Source: a virus
Direction: 5' to 3' (one strand)
Virus record (IMG/VR): IMGVR_UViG_3300020410_001521
Location: 1 to 38,808 of that record
DNA length: 38,808 nt
The translations under genes and the position numbers were made by a program. The notes beneath the pieces are model-generated. The model was not told where the DNA came from, made no database searches, and worked only from the letters and a program-made list of their open reading frames with translations. Positions 32,103 to 38,808 of this stretch are shown here, in pieces; the stretch's first letter is position 1, and each line of letters opens with the position of its first letter.

Positions 32103-32174
32103 TCCCCAGCAGTAATTACTGACAGCTCATTCATTGAGTGGGCTGAATTGTAGGTACTGCCATAGGAAATTCAG

Positions 32175-32366
32175 ATGGAACAAGAAGAAGCTGTATTTTT
32201 TACACATGCAGAGCTAACCCAGCTTAACCGCATATTCAACATCATTGGTGAAGAAACCTTACGCGCTAACTATTTCACTAAGTCAGATATTGAAGATGTG
32301 TATTCGGTACTGGAGAAAGTACGGACAGCGAAAGAAGACTTGGAGTTAGCCAGAGCCCATGCATAA
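32175..32366 (+). CDS. Small hypothetical protein (63 aa)
   Basis: A 63-aa acidic helical protein (MEQEEAVFFTHAELTQLNR, EETLRANYFTKSDIEDVYSVLEKV). AGGAAA lies upstream of the ATG. It ends by overlapping the next gene by 8 bp. No known family is recognised; it is probably cytoplasmic. Confidence 0.7.
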   Translation: MEQEEAVFFTHAELTQLNRIFNIIGEETLRANYFTKSDIEDVYSVLEKVRTAKEDLELARAHA

Positions 32367-32601
32367 ACAAAGTAAAGTAGATTCAGCATTGGAAGCGCTG
32401 ACCAATATCTTAATTGGTGCCGGCGTAGCTCTGCTATCACAGATTATCTGGTTTCCGTTAATTGGTAAGCACTTTACGTTTACCGAGAACCTGGCTACTA
32501 CCGCATTTTTCACATTCGTTAGTTTTACCCGCAGTTATGGCATTCGCCGGGCATTTAATGGCCGCAGCGTTTACCAGTTAATTAAAGGTAAGTGGCTATG
32601 A
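32359..32601 (+). CDS. Small membrane protein (DUF7220-like)
   Basis: An 80-aa protein with two predicted transmembrane helices (about 14-32, NILIGAGVALLSQIIWFPL, and 44-58, ATTAFFTFVSFTRSY). A basic C-terminus carries GIRRAF and YQLIKGKWL. It resembles the DUF7220 group of phage membrane proteins, with the shared S-ALEALTNILIG start. Function unknown. The stop overlaps the methyltransferase start (ATGA). Confidence 0.75.
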   Translation: MHKQSKVDSALEALTNILIGAGVALLSQIIWFPLIGKHFTFTENLATTAFFTFVSFTRSYGIRRAFNGRSVYQLIKGKWL

Positions 32602-33203
32602 AGAACCGGAGCCAGCAAATAAACCAAAGCAGCTTAAATGTGGAGTTATACACACCGCCAGAAATTATCCAAACGGCCAGGGCTGTATTGGGTGAAATAG
32701 ATCTAGACCCAGCATCCAGTGAAGTGGCAAACCAACGTGTTAAAGCTAAGCGCATATTCACAAAGGCTGATGACGGTCTTCTGCAGAACTGGGCAGGTAA
32801 TGTCTGGATGAATCACCCTTGGGGAGCAAGGGAAACAGCATGCAAGAAAAACTGCAAAAAGAAGTCATGCATAAAGCGTGGCCACCATCTTGATAAAGAG
32901 TTACCTGGTAATGCTGCTTGGATTAATAAATTGGTCAGCGAATACGAACGAGGAAATGTAGACCAGGCTCTTTGTATTACGTATGCGAGCACTGGGGAAG
33001 CATGGTTCAAACCGTTGAAACGTTACCCATTGTGTTTGCTGGATGGACGAACCAGTTTTTACACGCCAGAAGGCATAAAGCTTAGCCAAAACACTAAGGG
33101 GTGTTCGGTTGCTTATCTCGGTAAAAACATTAGTGCGTTCTACAGGTGCTTTTCATCATTTGGTGGCGTGATGCTACCAGCAACTATGTTAGGGAGTCTA
33201 TGA
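32598..33203 (+). CDS. Phage DNA N6-adenine methyltransferase (Dam-like)
   Basis: A 201-aa protein of the phage N6-adenine methyltransferase family. YTPPEIIQTA opens the AdoMet domain. IDLDPAS (34-40) is the family's motif I-like block and VWMNHPWGA (69-77) is in the place of the usual NPPY catalytic loop. Next to it lies a cysteine-histidine cluster (CKKNCKKKSCIKRGHH, 82-97) that could bind zinc. The product may protect phage DNA from restriction. The changed catalytic loop leaves activity uncertain. Start ATG 32598 overlaps the previous stop. Confidence 0.8.
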   Translation: MKNRSQQINQSSLNVELYTPPEIIQTARAVLGEIDLDPASSEVANQRVKAKRIFTKADDGLLQNWAGNVWMNHPWGARETACKKNCKKKSCIKRGHHLDKELPGNAAWINKLVSEYERGNVDQALCITYASTGEAWFKPLKRYPLCLLDGRTSFYTPEGIKLSQNTKGCSVAYLGKNISAFYRCFSSFGGVMLPATMLGSL

Positions 33204-33356
33204 ATGGGTGAATGTGAAGACTGTGGCGCACCTGCCAAACATGATATTTGCGGCCACTTGATGTGTGATGAATGCGAAGAGTTCGAAAGAACCTTTGATA
33301 TCGACGCTTACGAAGAAGAAAAGCGCCAGCGAATTGCTGAAGAGAACGAGTATTAA
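33204..33356 (+). CDS. Small zinc-finger protein (50 aa)
   Basis: A 50-codon ORF one base after the methyltransferase stop. It has a four-ligand cysteine/histidine knuckle: CEDC near the start, then DICGHLMCDEC. The remaining half is acidic and helical (EEFERTFDIDAYEEEKRQRIAEE). It probably binds a metal and a partner protein or DNA. AGGGAG lies upstream. Family unknown. Confidence 0.7.
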   Translation: MGECEDCGAPAKHDICGHLMCDECEEFERTFDIDAYEEEKRQRIAEENEY

Positions 33357-33376
33357 CAATTAGAAGGGAAGGTTAA

Positions 33377-34201
33377 ATGAAAAAGCTATGTATTTATCAC
33401 GGTAACTGCGCTGATGGTTTCGGCGCTGCCTGGGCAGTTCGTCATGCGCTGGGCGATGATGTTGAATTTCACGCTGGCCACTATGGGCATGAGGCACCAG
33501 AAGTCACCGGGCGCGATGTCATCATGGTTGATTTTAGTTATAAGCGTGATGTGTTGGTAAAAATGGCGATGGCTGCGAACAGCGTTACCATACTTGATCA
33601 CCATAAATCAGCAGAGTCTGATTTGGTGGACTTACCCGGGAACGTAACCGCCATTTTCGATATGAACCGCAGTGGCGCAATGATGGCTTGGGAATACTTT
33701 AATAAAGGTGAGGCGCCTTGGCTTATCAAACATATTGAAGACCGCGACTTATGGCGTTTTAAGCTGGCAGGCACCAAAGAAATTCAAGCGGCAGTGTTTA
33801 GCTACCCATACGACGTTGAAGTGTGGGACCAGCTAATTTTAGAACGAACCACCGAATCTCTTTTTGAGGAAGGCGTAGCGATACTGCGCAAGCACATGAA
33901 AGATGTAAACGAGCTTATTCGCGTTGCTGCGCACCGCACTGTCATTGCAGGCTACAACGTACCGGTGATGAATGCGCCTTACTTTTTCAGTAGTGAAGCT
34001 GGAAACATCATGAGTGAGAACGAGCCATTCGCTGCATGTTATTACGAAACCGAAAAGGGCAGGGTATACAGCCTGCGTTCTCAGGAGTACGGCGTTGACG
34101 TATCAGTAATAGCTACCTTATTTGGTGGAGGTGGCCATAAGAATGCTGCTGGCTTTCGAGTGGGTTTTGATGAAATACCTAGTCTAGCTGAGGTGGCGTG
34201 A
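33377..34201 (+). CDS. DHH/DHHA1 phosphoesterase
   Basis: A 274-aa metal-dependent phosphoesterase. Motifs are HGNCADGFGAAWA (8-20), VDFSYKRD (51-58) and LDHHKSA (73-79, the DHH triad), with EDRDLW (about 121) following. The DHHA1 C-terminus is GGGGHKNAAGF (about 251-261). Family members degrade nanoRNA, pAp and cyclic dinucleotides. In a phage it may recycle nucleotides or erase a host nucleotide alarm signal. It is flanked by unknown small genes and overlaps the next ATG (TGATG). Confidence 0.9.
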   Translation: MKKLCIYHGNCADGFGAAWAVRHALGDDVEFHAGHYGHEAPEVTGRDVIMVDFSYKRDVLVKMAMAANSVTILDHHKSAESDLVDLPGNVTAIFDMNRSGAMMAWEYFNKGEAPWLIKHIEDRDLWRFKLAGTKEIQAAVFSYPYDVEVWDQLILERTTESLFEEGVAILRKHMKDVNELIRVAAHRTVIAGYNVPVMNAPYFFSSEAGNIMSENEPFAACYYETEKGRVYSLRSQEYGVDVSVIATLFGGGGHKNAAGFRVGFDEIPSLAEVA

Positions 34202-34551
34202 TGGCAACACTTCTCTGGAAAACCAACAAAGAAACTCCACCGCCGTTCAATAACGTTGCTTACTTTGAGCGTTCGTGTGATCCATTTAACCCAAAGAAGC
34301 TGCAAGCCGCCCTGGATAAAAACGTTGATGCTTCAGATGTCCCTGAATCTGGGTGGATGGGTATTGACTGGGGAGAGAACCCAATCTGTTTTATTCCTGA
34401 TGGTACCGGGTTCACTCTGCCACAACCTGAATTTGAATTGACCAAGGGCTATTTCAAAGACGGACGCATGTTTGCATATCCAGTTGCTGAATACGCCGAA
34501 GAGCTTAAACAGCGCCATGCTGCAGAATTAGCAAAGCGGAAAGCAGCATGA
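34201..34551 (+). CDS. Hypothetical phage protein (116 aa)
   Basis: A 116-aa protein starting at the ATG that shares its A with the DHH stop. It is rich in proline and aromatic residues (FNNVAYFERSCDPFNP, ESGWMGIDWGENPICFIPDG) and ends in a charged helix (EYAEELKQRHAAELAKRKAA). It is not recognised. The pairing with the DHH gene suggests, but does not show, a shared role. Confidence 0.7.
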   Translation: MATLLWKTNKETPPPFNNVAYFERSCDPFNPKKLQAALDKNVDASDVPESGWMGIDWGENPICFIPDGTGFTLPQPEFELTKGYFKDGRMFAYPVAEYAEELKQRHAAELAKRKAA

Positions 34552-34802
34552 ATCTAACTTTGATAGCAGCTGAAGCAATGCTTGGTAATGGTTGGTATAC
34601 AGCTGCTTCACTTGGCGCCGAGATAGGCTTATCTGCAAAAAGAGCGTCAGGATTGTTGTTCAATATTCGCAGCTCAAAGAAATACCAAGTTGAGGTAACT
34701 GACCTGCCGAATAGACAAGTGAAGGTAATAGCTATTGATGGCAGAACTAAACGTAATTTTGACTTATGGCGAACTGCTATTTTTGGCTGCAAAGCGGCCT
34801 GA
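34548..34802 (+). CDS. Winged-helix-like small protein (84 aa)
   Basis: An 84-aa protein with a helix-turn-helix-like core: LIAAEAMLGNGWYTAASLGAEIGLSAKRASGLLFNIRSS (about 5-43). A basic wing-like hairpin follows (YQVEVTDLPNRQVKVIAIDGR). It is probably a DNA-binding accessory factor. It overlaps the preceding gene by 4 bp. Confidence 0.7.
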   Translation: MNLTLIAAEAMLGNGWYTAASLGAEIGLSAKRASGLLFNIRSSKKYQVEVTDLPNRQVKVIAIDGRTKRNFDLWRTAIFGCKAA

Positions 34803-34829
34803 ATAGGCTTTAACGAAAAGATCCTGGTT

Positions 34830-35114
34830 ATGGATATTGAAAAAATATTTGCAGAGCGATTTAAAACCGGAGTTACCCGGCGCTCAGATGAATTTAAAGC
34901 TGGGTACATGGCCAGCCTGAAATTTGAGTCTAATGGCGAAAGGATTATCAATCCATACCGGATTGGTACGGCGCAGGCTGATGCCTTTTGGGCCGGTGCG
35001 TTTGAACGCCGGTTTGTTGATTACCCAATCCATGGTGATTTACACAGCCTGTCTGACATGCAAATGATGGTCGATATGTACGAAAAATTGCAAGGAGCAC
35101 CCAATGAGGCATGA
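34830..35114 (+). CDS. Hypothetical phage protein (94 aa)
   Basis: A 94-aa protein of unknown function. It has RRSDEFKAGYMASLKFESNG and an aromatic IGTAQADAFWAGAFERRFVDYP block, a pattern found in phage proteins that carry a G-x2-AF-x-AG motif. It overlaps the following zinc-cluster gene by 11 bp. Confidence 0.7.
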   Translation: MDIEKIFAERFKTGVTRRSDEFKAGYMASLKFESNGERIINPYRIGTAQADAFWAGAFERRFVDYPIHGDLHSLSDMQMMVDMYEKLQGAPNEA

Positions 35115-35340
35115 CTCACTTAAGCCAGGCGACATATTTGGCCGATTAAAGGTTTGCGGTTATAGCCACACATCAAAAAGGAAGGATGGCCGCGCTGGTG
35201 AACGTGTTATGGATTGCGAATGTGCATGTGGCAACAAAATAAAAGTTAAAACATCAAACTTAAAAAGCGGCAACACGAAAAGTTGCGGGTGTCTGCATAG
35301 CGAGAGAACTGTGCAGTCAAACAAAAAACGTGCTGCATAA
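35104..35340 (+). CDS. Zinc-cluster DNA-binding protein (AP2/HNH-associated domain)
   Basis: A 78-aa basic protein. The opening LKPGDIFGRLKVCGYSHTSKRKDG and the cluster CECACGNKIKVKTSNLKSGNTKSCGC (about 39-64) match the zinc-binding domain that precedes AP2 or HNH domains in phage homing endonucleases. Here it stands alone, with no nuclease domain attached. It probably binds DNA or RNA. AAGGAG lies 6 nt upstream of the ATG. Confidence 0.72.
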   Translation: MRHDSLKPGDIFGRLKVCGYSHTSKRKDGRAGERVMDCECACGNKIKVKTSNLKSGNTKSCGCLHSERTVQSNKKRAA

Positions 35341-35369
35341 ATAACTTTCACGAAAAGGGAGATTAAAAG

Positions 35370-35501
35370 ATGGCCGAAGCGAGTTTAACTCTGAAGATAA
35401 CCTTAAAATGGTACGCAAAGCCCGTTCTGTATTTCTGTGTCTTTTTCAAGCTACCGATTCCTAAATGGGTGTTTAACATTCACCCTGTAAAGAACGGGTA
35501 A
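35370..35501 (+). CDS. Small hypothetical phage protein (43 aa)
   Basis: A 43-codon ORF with a strong AAGGGAG signal. The product (MAEASLTLKITLKWYAKPVL...) is basic, aromatic and contains a hydrophobic segment (VLYFCVFFKLPIP). Similar short proteins are common near the end of early operons in phages. No function is known. Confidence 0.65.
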   Translation: MAEASLTLKITLKWYAKPVLYFCVFFKLPIPKWVFNIHPVKNG

Positions 35502-35569
35502 AAATCGATAATGTTACTGAATTATGAGCTGTTTATGTTTACTTTCTGTGCCCCGGGGGACGCAATACA

Positions 35570-35824
35570 ATGAATACGGCATTACTACTGATGGCCCAGT
35601 TTGAAAAAACTACCGTACTATTGGAAGAGATCTGTGAAGACTATTTTGGTTGTGCCAGGCATACTGCTATACAAAAAGCCAAAGCCGGTACACTACCGGT
35701 TCCTGCATTCCAAATTGGTACCGGTCAGAAAGCCCCCTGGTTTGTGCATGTAAACGATCTCGCAGTATTGATAGATAAACAGCGAGAGCTTGCCAAGCAG
35801 GAGTGGATAGGAAAGGCTGCGTAA
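35570..35824 (+). CDS. PrtN-like pyocin activator family protein
   Basis: An 84-aa protein matching PrtN-family activators: the MNTALLLMAQFEKTTVLLEEICEDYFGCA start, then PAFQIGTGQKAPWFVHVNDLAVLID. In Pseudomonas PrtN turns on pyocin genes. Here it closes the rightward early operon and may act on phage or host promoters. The lambda-type Q antiterminator is encoded elsewhere, so this may be a second regulator. Confidence 0.82.
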   Translation: MNTALLLMAQFEKTTVLLEEICEDYFGCARHTAIQKAKAGTLPVPAFQIGTGQKAPWFVHVNDLAVLIDKQRELAKQEWIGKAA

Positions 35825-35918
35825 CTCACTTAAATCCAAAGTTCAATCTTATATTTATTGACTTATTTGCTCCTATCACTGATTATTAGTGAATGCAACA
35901 TATAAAAAATATGCTGCT

Positions 35919-35944
35919 TAAAACCCGTTTATTGCGGGTTTTTT
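35919..35944 (+). terminator. Terminator of the rightward early operon
   Basis: AAACCCG (35921-35927) pairs with CGGGTTT (35935-35941) around a 7-nt loop, followed by T residues to 35944. It lies about 95 bp after the PrtN-like stop and separates the early operon from the cargo unit. Confidence 0.8.
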
Positions 35945-35964
35945 GCCCTTTAAATTAACCTTTT

Positions 35965-36009
35965 CACTACATATGGTAATAATTAAAACAAAAATGACTA
36001 CATGTAGTG
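35965..36009. promoter_or_regulatory. Operator-like palindromes upstream of the cargo genes
   Basis: CACTACAT (35965-35972) and ATGTAGTG (36002-36009) are inverted copies. The second is part of the perfect 12-bp palindrome ACTACATGTAGT (35997-36008). Three copies of the half-site thus precede the 68-aa gene. They are unlike the CI/Cro operators, so a different regulator is expected. A TATAAA-like -10 lies at 36031. Confidence 0.6.
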
Positions 36010-36051
36010 TTTGTTGTTTGAAGTGGGATTTATAAAAACAGGATGGTGGCT

Positions 36052-36258
36052 ATGAACAAACTAAAACATGAATCGTTGAGTGAAATACAGGGAAGAATTT
36101 GCAATGGTGTTAGCGAGCCGTTAGTACGTTCGAGCGTAGAATTTAGTACCGTTGATAATGAAGATTTTTTCAAGGTAGAATACGTAAAAGCAACTATATC
36201 TAATTCTACAGTTTTAAAAGAAACCCCAACGATCGTTAATAGTACTTGCTTATTGTAG
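36052..36258 (+). CDS. Small hypothetical cargo protein (68 aa)
   Basis: A 68-aa protein starting at ATG 36052, preceded by AGGATGG; an in-frame ATG at 36043 is a weaker choice. It reads MNKLKHESLSEIQGRICNGV, then acidic SSVEFSTVDNEDFFKVEYVK and a serine/threonine-rich end. No family is recognised. It has its own operator region and is followed by a terminator, so it forms a separate unit from the phage early genes. Confidence 0.55.
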   Translation: MNKLKHESLSEIQGRICNGVSEPLVRSSVEFSTVDNEDFFKVEYVKATISNSTVLKETPTIVNSTCLL

Positions 36259-36282
36259 GCTATTTAAAATAGCAATAGATGC

Positions 36283-36309
36283 AGCCCGTCCTTTGGCGGG
36301 CTTTTCTTT
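36283..36309 (+). terminator. Terminator between the 68-aa gene and the protease gene
   Basis: AGCCCG (36283-36288) pairs with CGGGCT (36297-36302) around an 8-nt loop, followed by TTTCTTT. It would limit read-through into the protease gene 25 bp downstream. Confidence 0.75.
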
Positions 36310-36333
36310 AAATGGAATTTGAGAGGAACTGCT

Positions 36334-37242
36334 GTGCCCAGTTTAAATGAAGTATTACAGTCAATTACTGCACTTTCGGCGCAAGGTGTTCAGAGTGCAC
36401 CTGATATAATAAGGCATCAAAAGTTAGAGAACCTGGCACGCCACACTGATAGAAATGTTATCTGCTATTATTCTGGCTGGCTTAATGTCAATGGCAAGCA
36501 ACCACCAAATCTATCCATTGATGATTTAGATAAAAATGGCTTCATGAATACTGTAGAGGGTATGGATTGTGACAAAGGGCTAGACCTTGTTTTACATACT
36601 CCCGGTGGTTCAGTAACAGCAGCCGAATCGATAGTCTATTATCTCCGCAAGAAATTTGGAGAAAATATTCGCGCTATAATCCCACAAATGGCTATGTCAG
36701 CCGGTACTATGATTGCTTGTGGCACAAAAGAAATTATTATGGGTCATCAATCGTGCATTGGCCCATTTGATCCATCGATTAAGGGTGTTTCAACATTTGC
36801 TGTAATGGATGAATTTGCCAGGGCTTCTGAAGATATTAAAAAGAATCCTCATAACCTACCGCTTTGGCAACAAATGATATCGAAATACCCTCCCGGGTTT
36901 TTAGAAGAATGTGAAAGGGTTATTGAGCTCGCAACATCCATTGTGCCTAAGTGGCTGAAAGAAAATATGCTAAAGGCTCACGACCCAGAGGCTCAAGAGT
37001 TGATCACTAAGCAAATTATCAATCATCTTAATAATCCAACTGAGACAAAAGAACATAGTCGTCATGTTCATTTTGATAAAGCCAAAGAGTTGGGACTTGT
37101 AGTTACTCAACTAGAAGATGATCAGGTGTTGCAAGACTTAGTACTGACATTACATCATGCGTATATGTCCACTTTACTGTTAACCCAGACATCGAAGCTG
37201 ATTGAGTCTCATACTGGAAAGCGGTTTATTTTAAAGTACTAA
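36334..37242 (+). CDS. SppA/ClpP-like serine protease (SDH_sah type)
   Basis: A 302-aa protein of the ClpP/SppA clan. LVLHTPGGSV (85-94) matches the glycine-rich strand and IPQMAMSAGTMIACG (116-130) carries nucleophile Ser122. IGPFDPSI follows. The layout fits the SDH_sah family (serine dehydrogenase proteinase-like). There is no signal peptide, so it acts in the cytoplasm. The GTG at 36334 has AGAGGA 6 nt upstream; a TTG at 36319 is not supported. It differs from the head maturation protease at 17685 and looks like cargo, for example a defence or fitness gene. The substrate is unknown. Confidence 0.87.
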   Translation: MPSLNEVLQSITALSAQGVQSAPDIIRHQKLENLARHTDRNVICYYSGWLNVNGKQPPNLSIDDLDKNGFMNTVEGMDCDKGLDLVLHTPGGSVTAAESIVYYLRKKFGENIRAIIPQMAMSAGTMIACGTKEIIMGHQSCIGPFDPSIKGVSTFAVMDEFARASEDIKKNPHNLPLWQQMISKYPPGFLEECERVIELATSIVPKWLKENMLKAHDPEAQELITKQIINHLNNPTETKEHSRHVHFDKAKELGLVVTQLEDDQVLQDLVLTLHHAYMSTLLLTQTSKLIESHTGKRFILKY

Positions 37243-37691
37243 GCGATATAGGAGGCTATGGTAAACGTGCTATAGCCTTGTTTCAGTCATGTGGAATCTA
37301 CCCGTTCATCTATTTATCTGCCTATATCAAAATTACTAAGTCCTTAATGATTTTGATTTTTTTGTCAAGAAGTTTAAGTTTCCTATTTGGAAACCAATAA
37401 TTCGAGTCAAGCATAAAAACCTGTTGCGTTAGCCAAAAATATGATTAAGGTATCTTACCAGCTCAAGAAAATTCGCTGGTAAATCTTCCGCTACTTTTCT
37501 TTGGGTTGGAATTCATCCAGGCAGAGGAAAGGCTCTTACAAGCACTCATATCTTCCATTGAATTCCATCGTTCCCGATTTGTTGCGCGGTTTAAGGACCG
37601 TGATACGTTGATATTTCAGTTGCCGAATACGCCCGGCACTGAACATTAGCAAGTTGGGTAATTATTCAGACCATTAACGGAGTAAGTACGC
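37243..37691. other. Non-coding stretch with inverted repeats and a gene remnant
   Basis: About 450 bp without a convincing gene. A terminator-like hairpin after the protease lies at 37253-37278 (AGGCTAT/ATAGCCT). Perfect inverted repeats lie at 37378-37394 (GTTTCC/GGAAAC) and 37455-37482 (TTACCAGC/GCTGGTAA). An open frame without a good start runs 37449-37649 and ends in a plausible peptide (AEERLLQALISSIEFHRSRF), probably a gene remnant. The region is AT-rich in part. Confidence 0.5.
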
Positions 37692-37856
37692 ATGAGTACC
37701 ATTGGTAAAGACAGTGTTGCAGAGATTCAGAATACAGTAGAGGAAATTAAACGTTTAGCGGCGGAGGCCAAAAAAACCGGGCATCCATTTGCACCGGCAT
37801 TGGTTGTTCAGGTTGAGTTTTTAGCGGCTAACTTTGAACAGCTGAAAGCGGCATGA
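37692..37856 (+). CDS. Small coiled-coil protein (54 aa)
   Basis: A 54-codon ORF (MSTIGKDSVAEIQNTVEEIK...) preceded by GGAG 9 nt upstream. It is a short helical protein with two helices joined by GHPFAP. It ends 4 bp before the convergent stop of the integrase gene. It might be a small regulator or an excisionase-like protein, though no HTH is visible. Family unknown. Confidence 0.65.
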   Translation: MSTIGKDSVAEIQNTVEEIKRLAAEAKKTGHPFAPALVVQVEFLAANFEQLKAA

Positions 37857-37860
37857 AACA

Positions 37861-38808
37861 TCAAGCGTCTTTTTCATGCAACCGGTTAGGGAATAGCTCG
37901 GTATATACCTGCCATAAAGTATTGATGTTGCGATGCCCGGTTACCTGGGCAACCTCATCAATACTGTATCCCTTTTCAAATAATCGGCTGGCACCTTCAC
38001 GGCGTAAATCATGGTAACGAAGATCTTCAATACCCAATGCGTTACGCACTCGTTGGAACCCGGCCGTGACCGATTTTGCATTATAGGGAAATATGCGCTC
38101 TTGATCTCTTTGCTGGCTCTGGAGGATTTCCCACGAACCACCGAGCAGGGGAACTAACATGTGGTTACCGCTTTTCTTTCGCGGGTCTTTACGGTTTCGA
38201 ACTAACACAGCTTTCTGTGCTTCGTCTACATCAGACCATAAGATAGAACACACCTCTCCTATACGCATACAAGATAGAATAGAAAAGTCCAGAATATCAA
38301 GGTATGGGATTTTGCTCTCTCTGTGTGATTCTCGCGTTTTCAGGCCTTCTTTTAATTTTTCTATTTCTATGGAGGTAGGGCGGCGCGTTCGCCGGTTGCT
38401 CTTACCAATTAACTGCATGTCGTGCAAAACAGGGTAGGCATCAACTATACACTGATCGTTAATGTCATAACCCCAAGTTGGCTTCGCTATCTTTAGCACA
38501 CCACGTATATAACTTACATCATGGCTTATAGTAGCCTTGCCGGTACCTGATTCCTTTCGTTGCTTACAGTGCTCAATAATATGTTTAGACTGCAGTTCGA
38601 AAATATTAACTTTGGCTATGTCACAGTCGGTAAGCATTTCTAACACTTTAAGCTTGGTGCGTTTAAGCTCAATGTGCGGATCATCCAGGTACTGCTGGAT
38701 TAGTTTCCCCAGTGGTACATCAGTTTCCCCTGCCTGGTAGCCGTTAACTTCTATGTCATTTACTTTACGCTTTCCCCATTCTTTGGCGGTAGCCTGTTTG
38801 GAAAACAT
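37861..38808 (-). CDS. int: Tyrosine integrase
   Basis: A 315-aa tyrosine recombinase, readable up to the window edge. The N-terminal domain (about 25-130) is a SAM-like core-binding region. Catalytic residues are Arg182 (SCMRIGEVCSILW), Lys207 (NRKDPRKKSG), His266 and Arg269 (YHDLRREG), His292 (TGHRN) and Tyr302 (VYTEL). It inserts and excises the prophage. The ATG is the last triplet of the window. Family members often begin earlier with an arm-binding domain, so the true start may lie beyond 38808. No att core can be identified here. Confidence 0.93.
   Translation of the reverse strand: MFSKQATAKEWGKRKVNDIEVNGYQAGETDVPLGKLIQQYLDDPHIELKRTKLKVLEMLTDCDIAKVNIFELQSKHIIEHCKQRKESGTGKATISHDVSYIRGVLKIAKPTWGYDINDQCIVDAYPVLHDMQLIGKSNRRTRRPTSIEIEKLKEGLKTRESHRESKIPYLDILDFSILSCMRIGEVCSILWSDVDEAQKAVLVRNRKDPRKKSGNHMLVPLLGGSWEILQSQQRDQERIFPYNAKSVTAGFQRVRNALGIEDLRYHDLRREGASRLFEKGYSIDEVAQVTGHRNINTLWQVYTELFPNRLHEKDA

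Noticed and set aside
34505-34951. 148-codon minus-strand ORF across small early genes
   Set aside because: It crosses three plus-strand genes with good start signals and 4-bp overlaps. The product is not protein-like in composition.

Overview
The window is an almost complete temperate siphophage (prophage) genome of the lambda/HK97 type. The proteins are gammaproteobacterial in flavour: a YdaS-type Cro, a PrtN-like protein, DUF2303 and an S21-like holin. A marine host is plausible but the genus cannot be fixed from sequence alone. The window starts exactly at the stop codon of a tail-region gene and ends exactly at the first readable ATG of the integrase, so the attachment sites probably lie just outside it or were not included. 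No tRNA, rRNA, CRISPR array or insertion sequence was seen.

Late module (minus strand, about 1-23330, read right to left). A Q-like antiterminator (23334-23714) is followed by a candidate late promoter and two tandem terminators. The lysis genes come next (M15 endolysin, small membrane protein, S21-like holin), then an HNH nuclease and a gap that probably holds cos. Packaging and head genes follow: TerS, TerL, portal, ClpP-like protease, HK97-fold capsid, connector and closure proteins. The tail genes are gp10-like, terminator, tube, a pair of tail chaperones joined by a -1 frameshift, tape measure, M/L/K-like tip proteins and a J-like protein. The module ends with a fibre, a beta-helix spike, an SGNH-esterase fibre and one small unknown protein.

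Replication and immunity (minus strand about 23700-27717, plus strand from 27830). A Cro-like gene starts a leftward early operon that includes a PriCT-2/TOPRIM primase and a VirE-type helicase. The two enzymes are translationally coupled, and the end motif of the primase sits on the helicase ORF. After the helicase lies a roughly 270-bp array of twelve GGTCAY motifs with a 30-bp alternating purine-pyrimidine tract, a candidate origin. Between Cro and the primase are a 99-bp duplicated element and a third, similar hairpin. Each hairpin carries the Shine-Dalgarno of a plus-strand ORF that runs antisense to the early genes. A LexA-like repressor (CI) faces Cro across three 16-bp operators. Three more copies of the operator lie 1.7 kb away, beyond a DnaQ-BRCT exonuclease gene, and control the rightward early operon.

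Rightward early operon (plus strand, 29589-35824). It holds a LuxR-type HTH protein, many small tightly packed phage proteins, DUF2303, a Dam-like methyltransferase, a 50-aa zinc-finger protein, a DHH/DHHA1 phosphoesterase, a zinc-cluster protein and a PrtN-like protein, and ends at a terminator.

Cargo and integration (35945-38808). A separately regulated unit with palindromic operators encodes a 68-aa protein and an SppA/ClpP-like serine protease (SDH_sah type). A mostly non-coding stretch follows, then a 54-aa gene and the tyrosine integrase in convergent orientation.

All calls come from reading motifs by eye. No database search, alignment or folding program was run.
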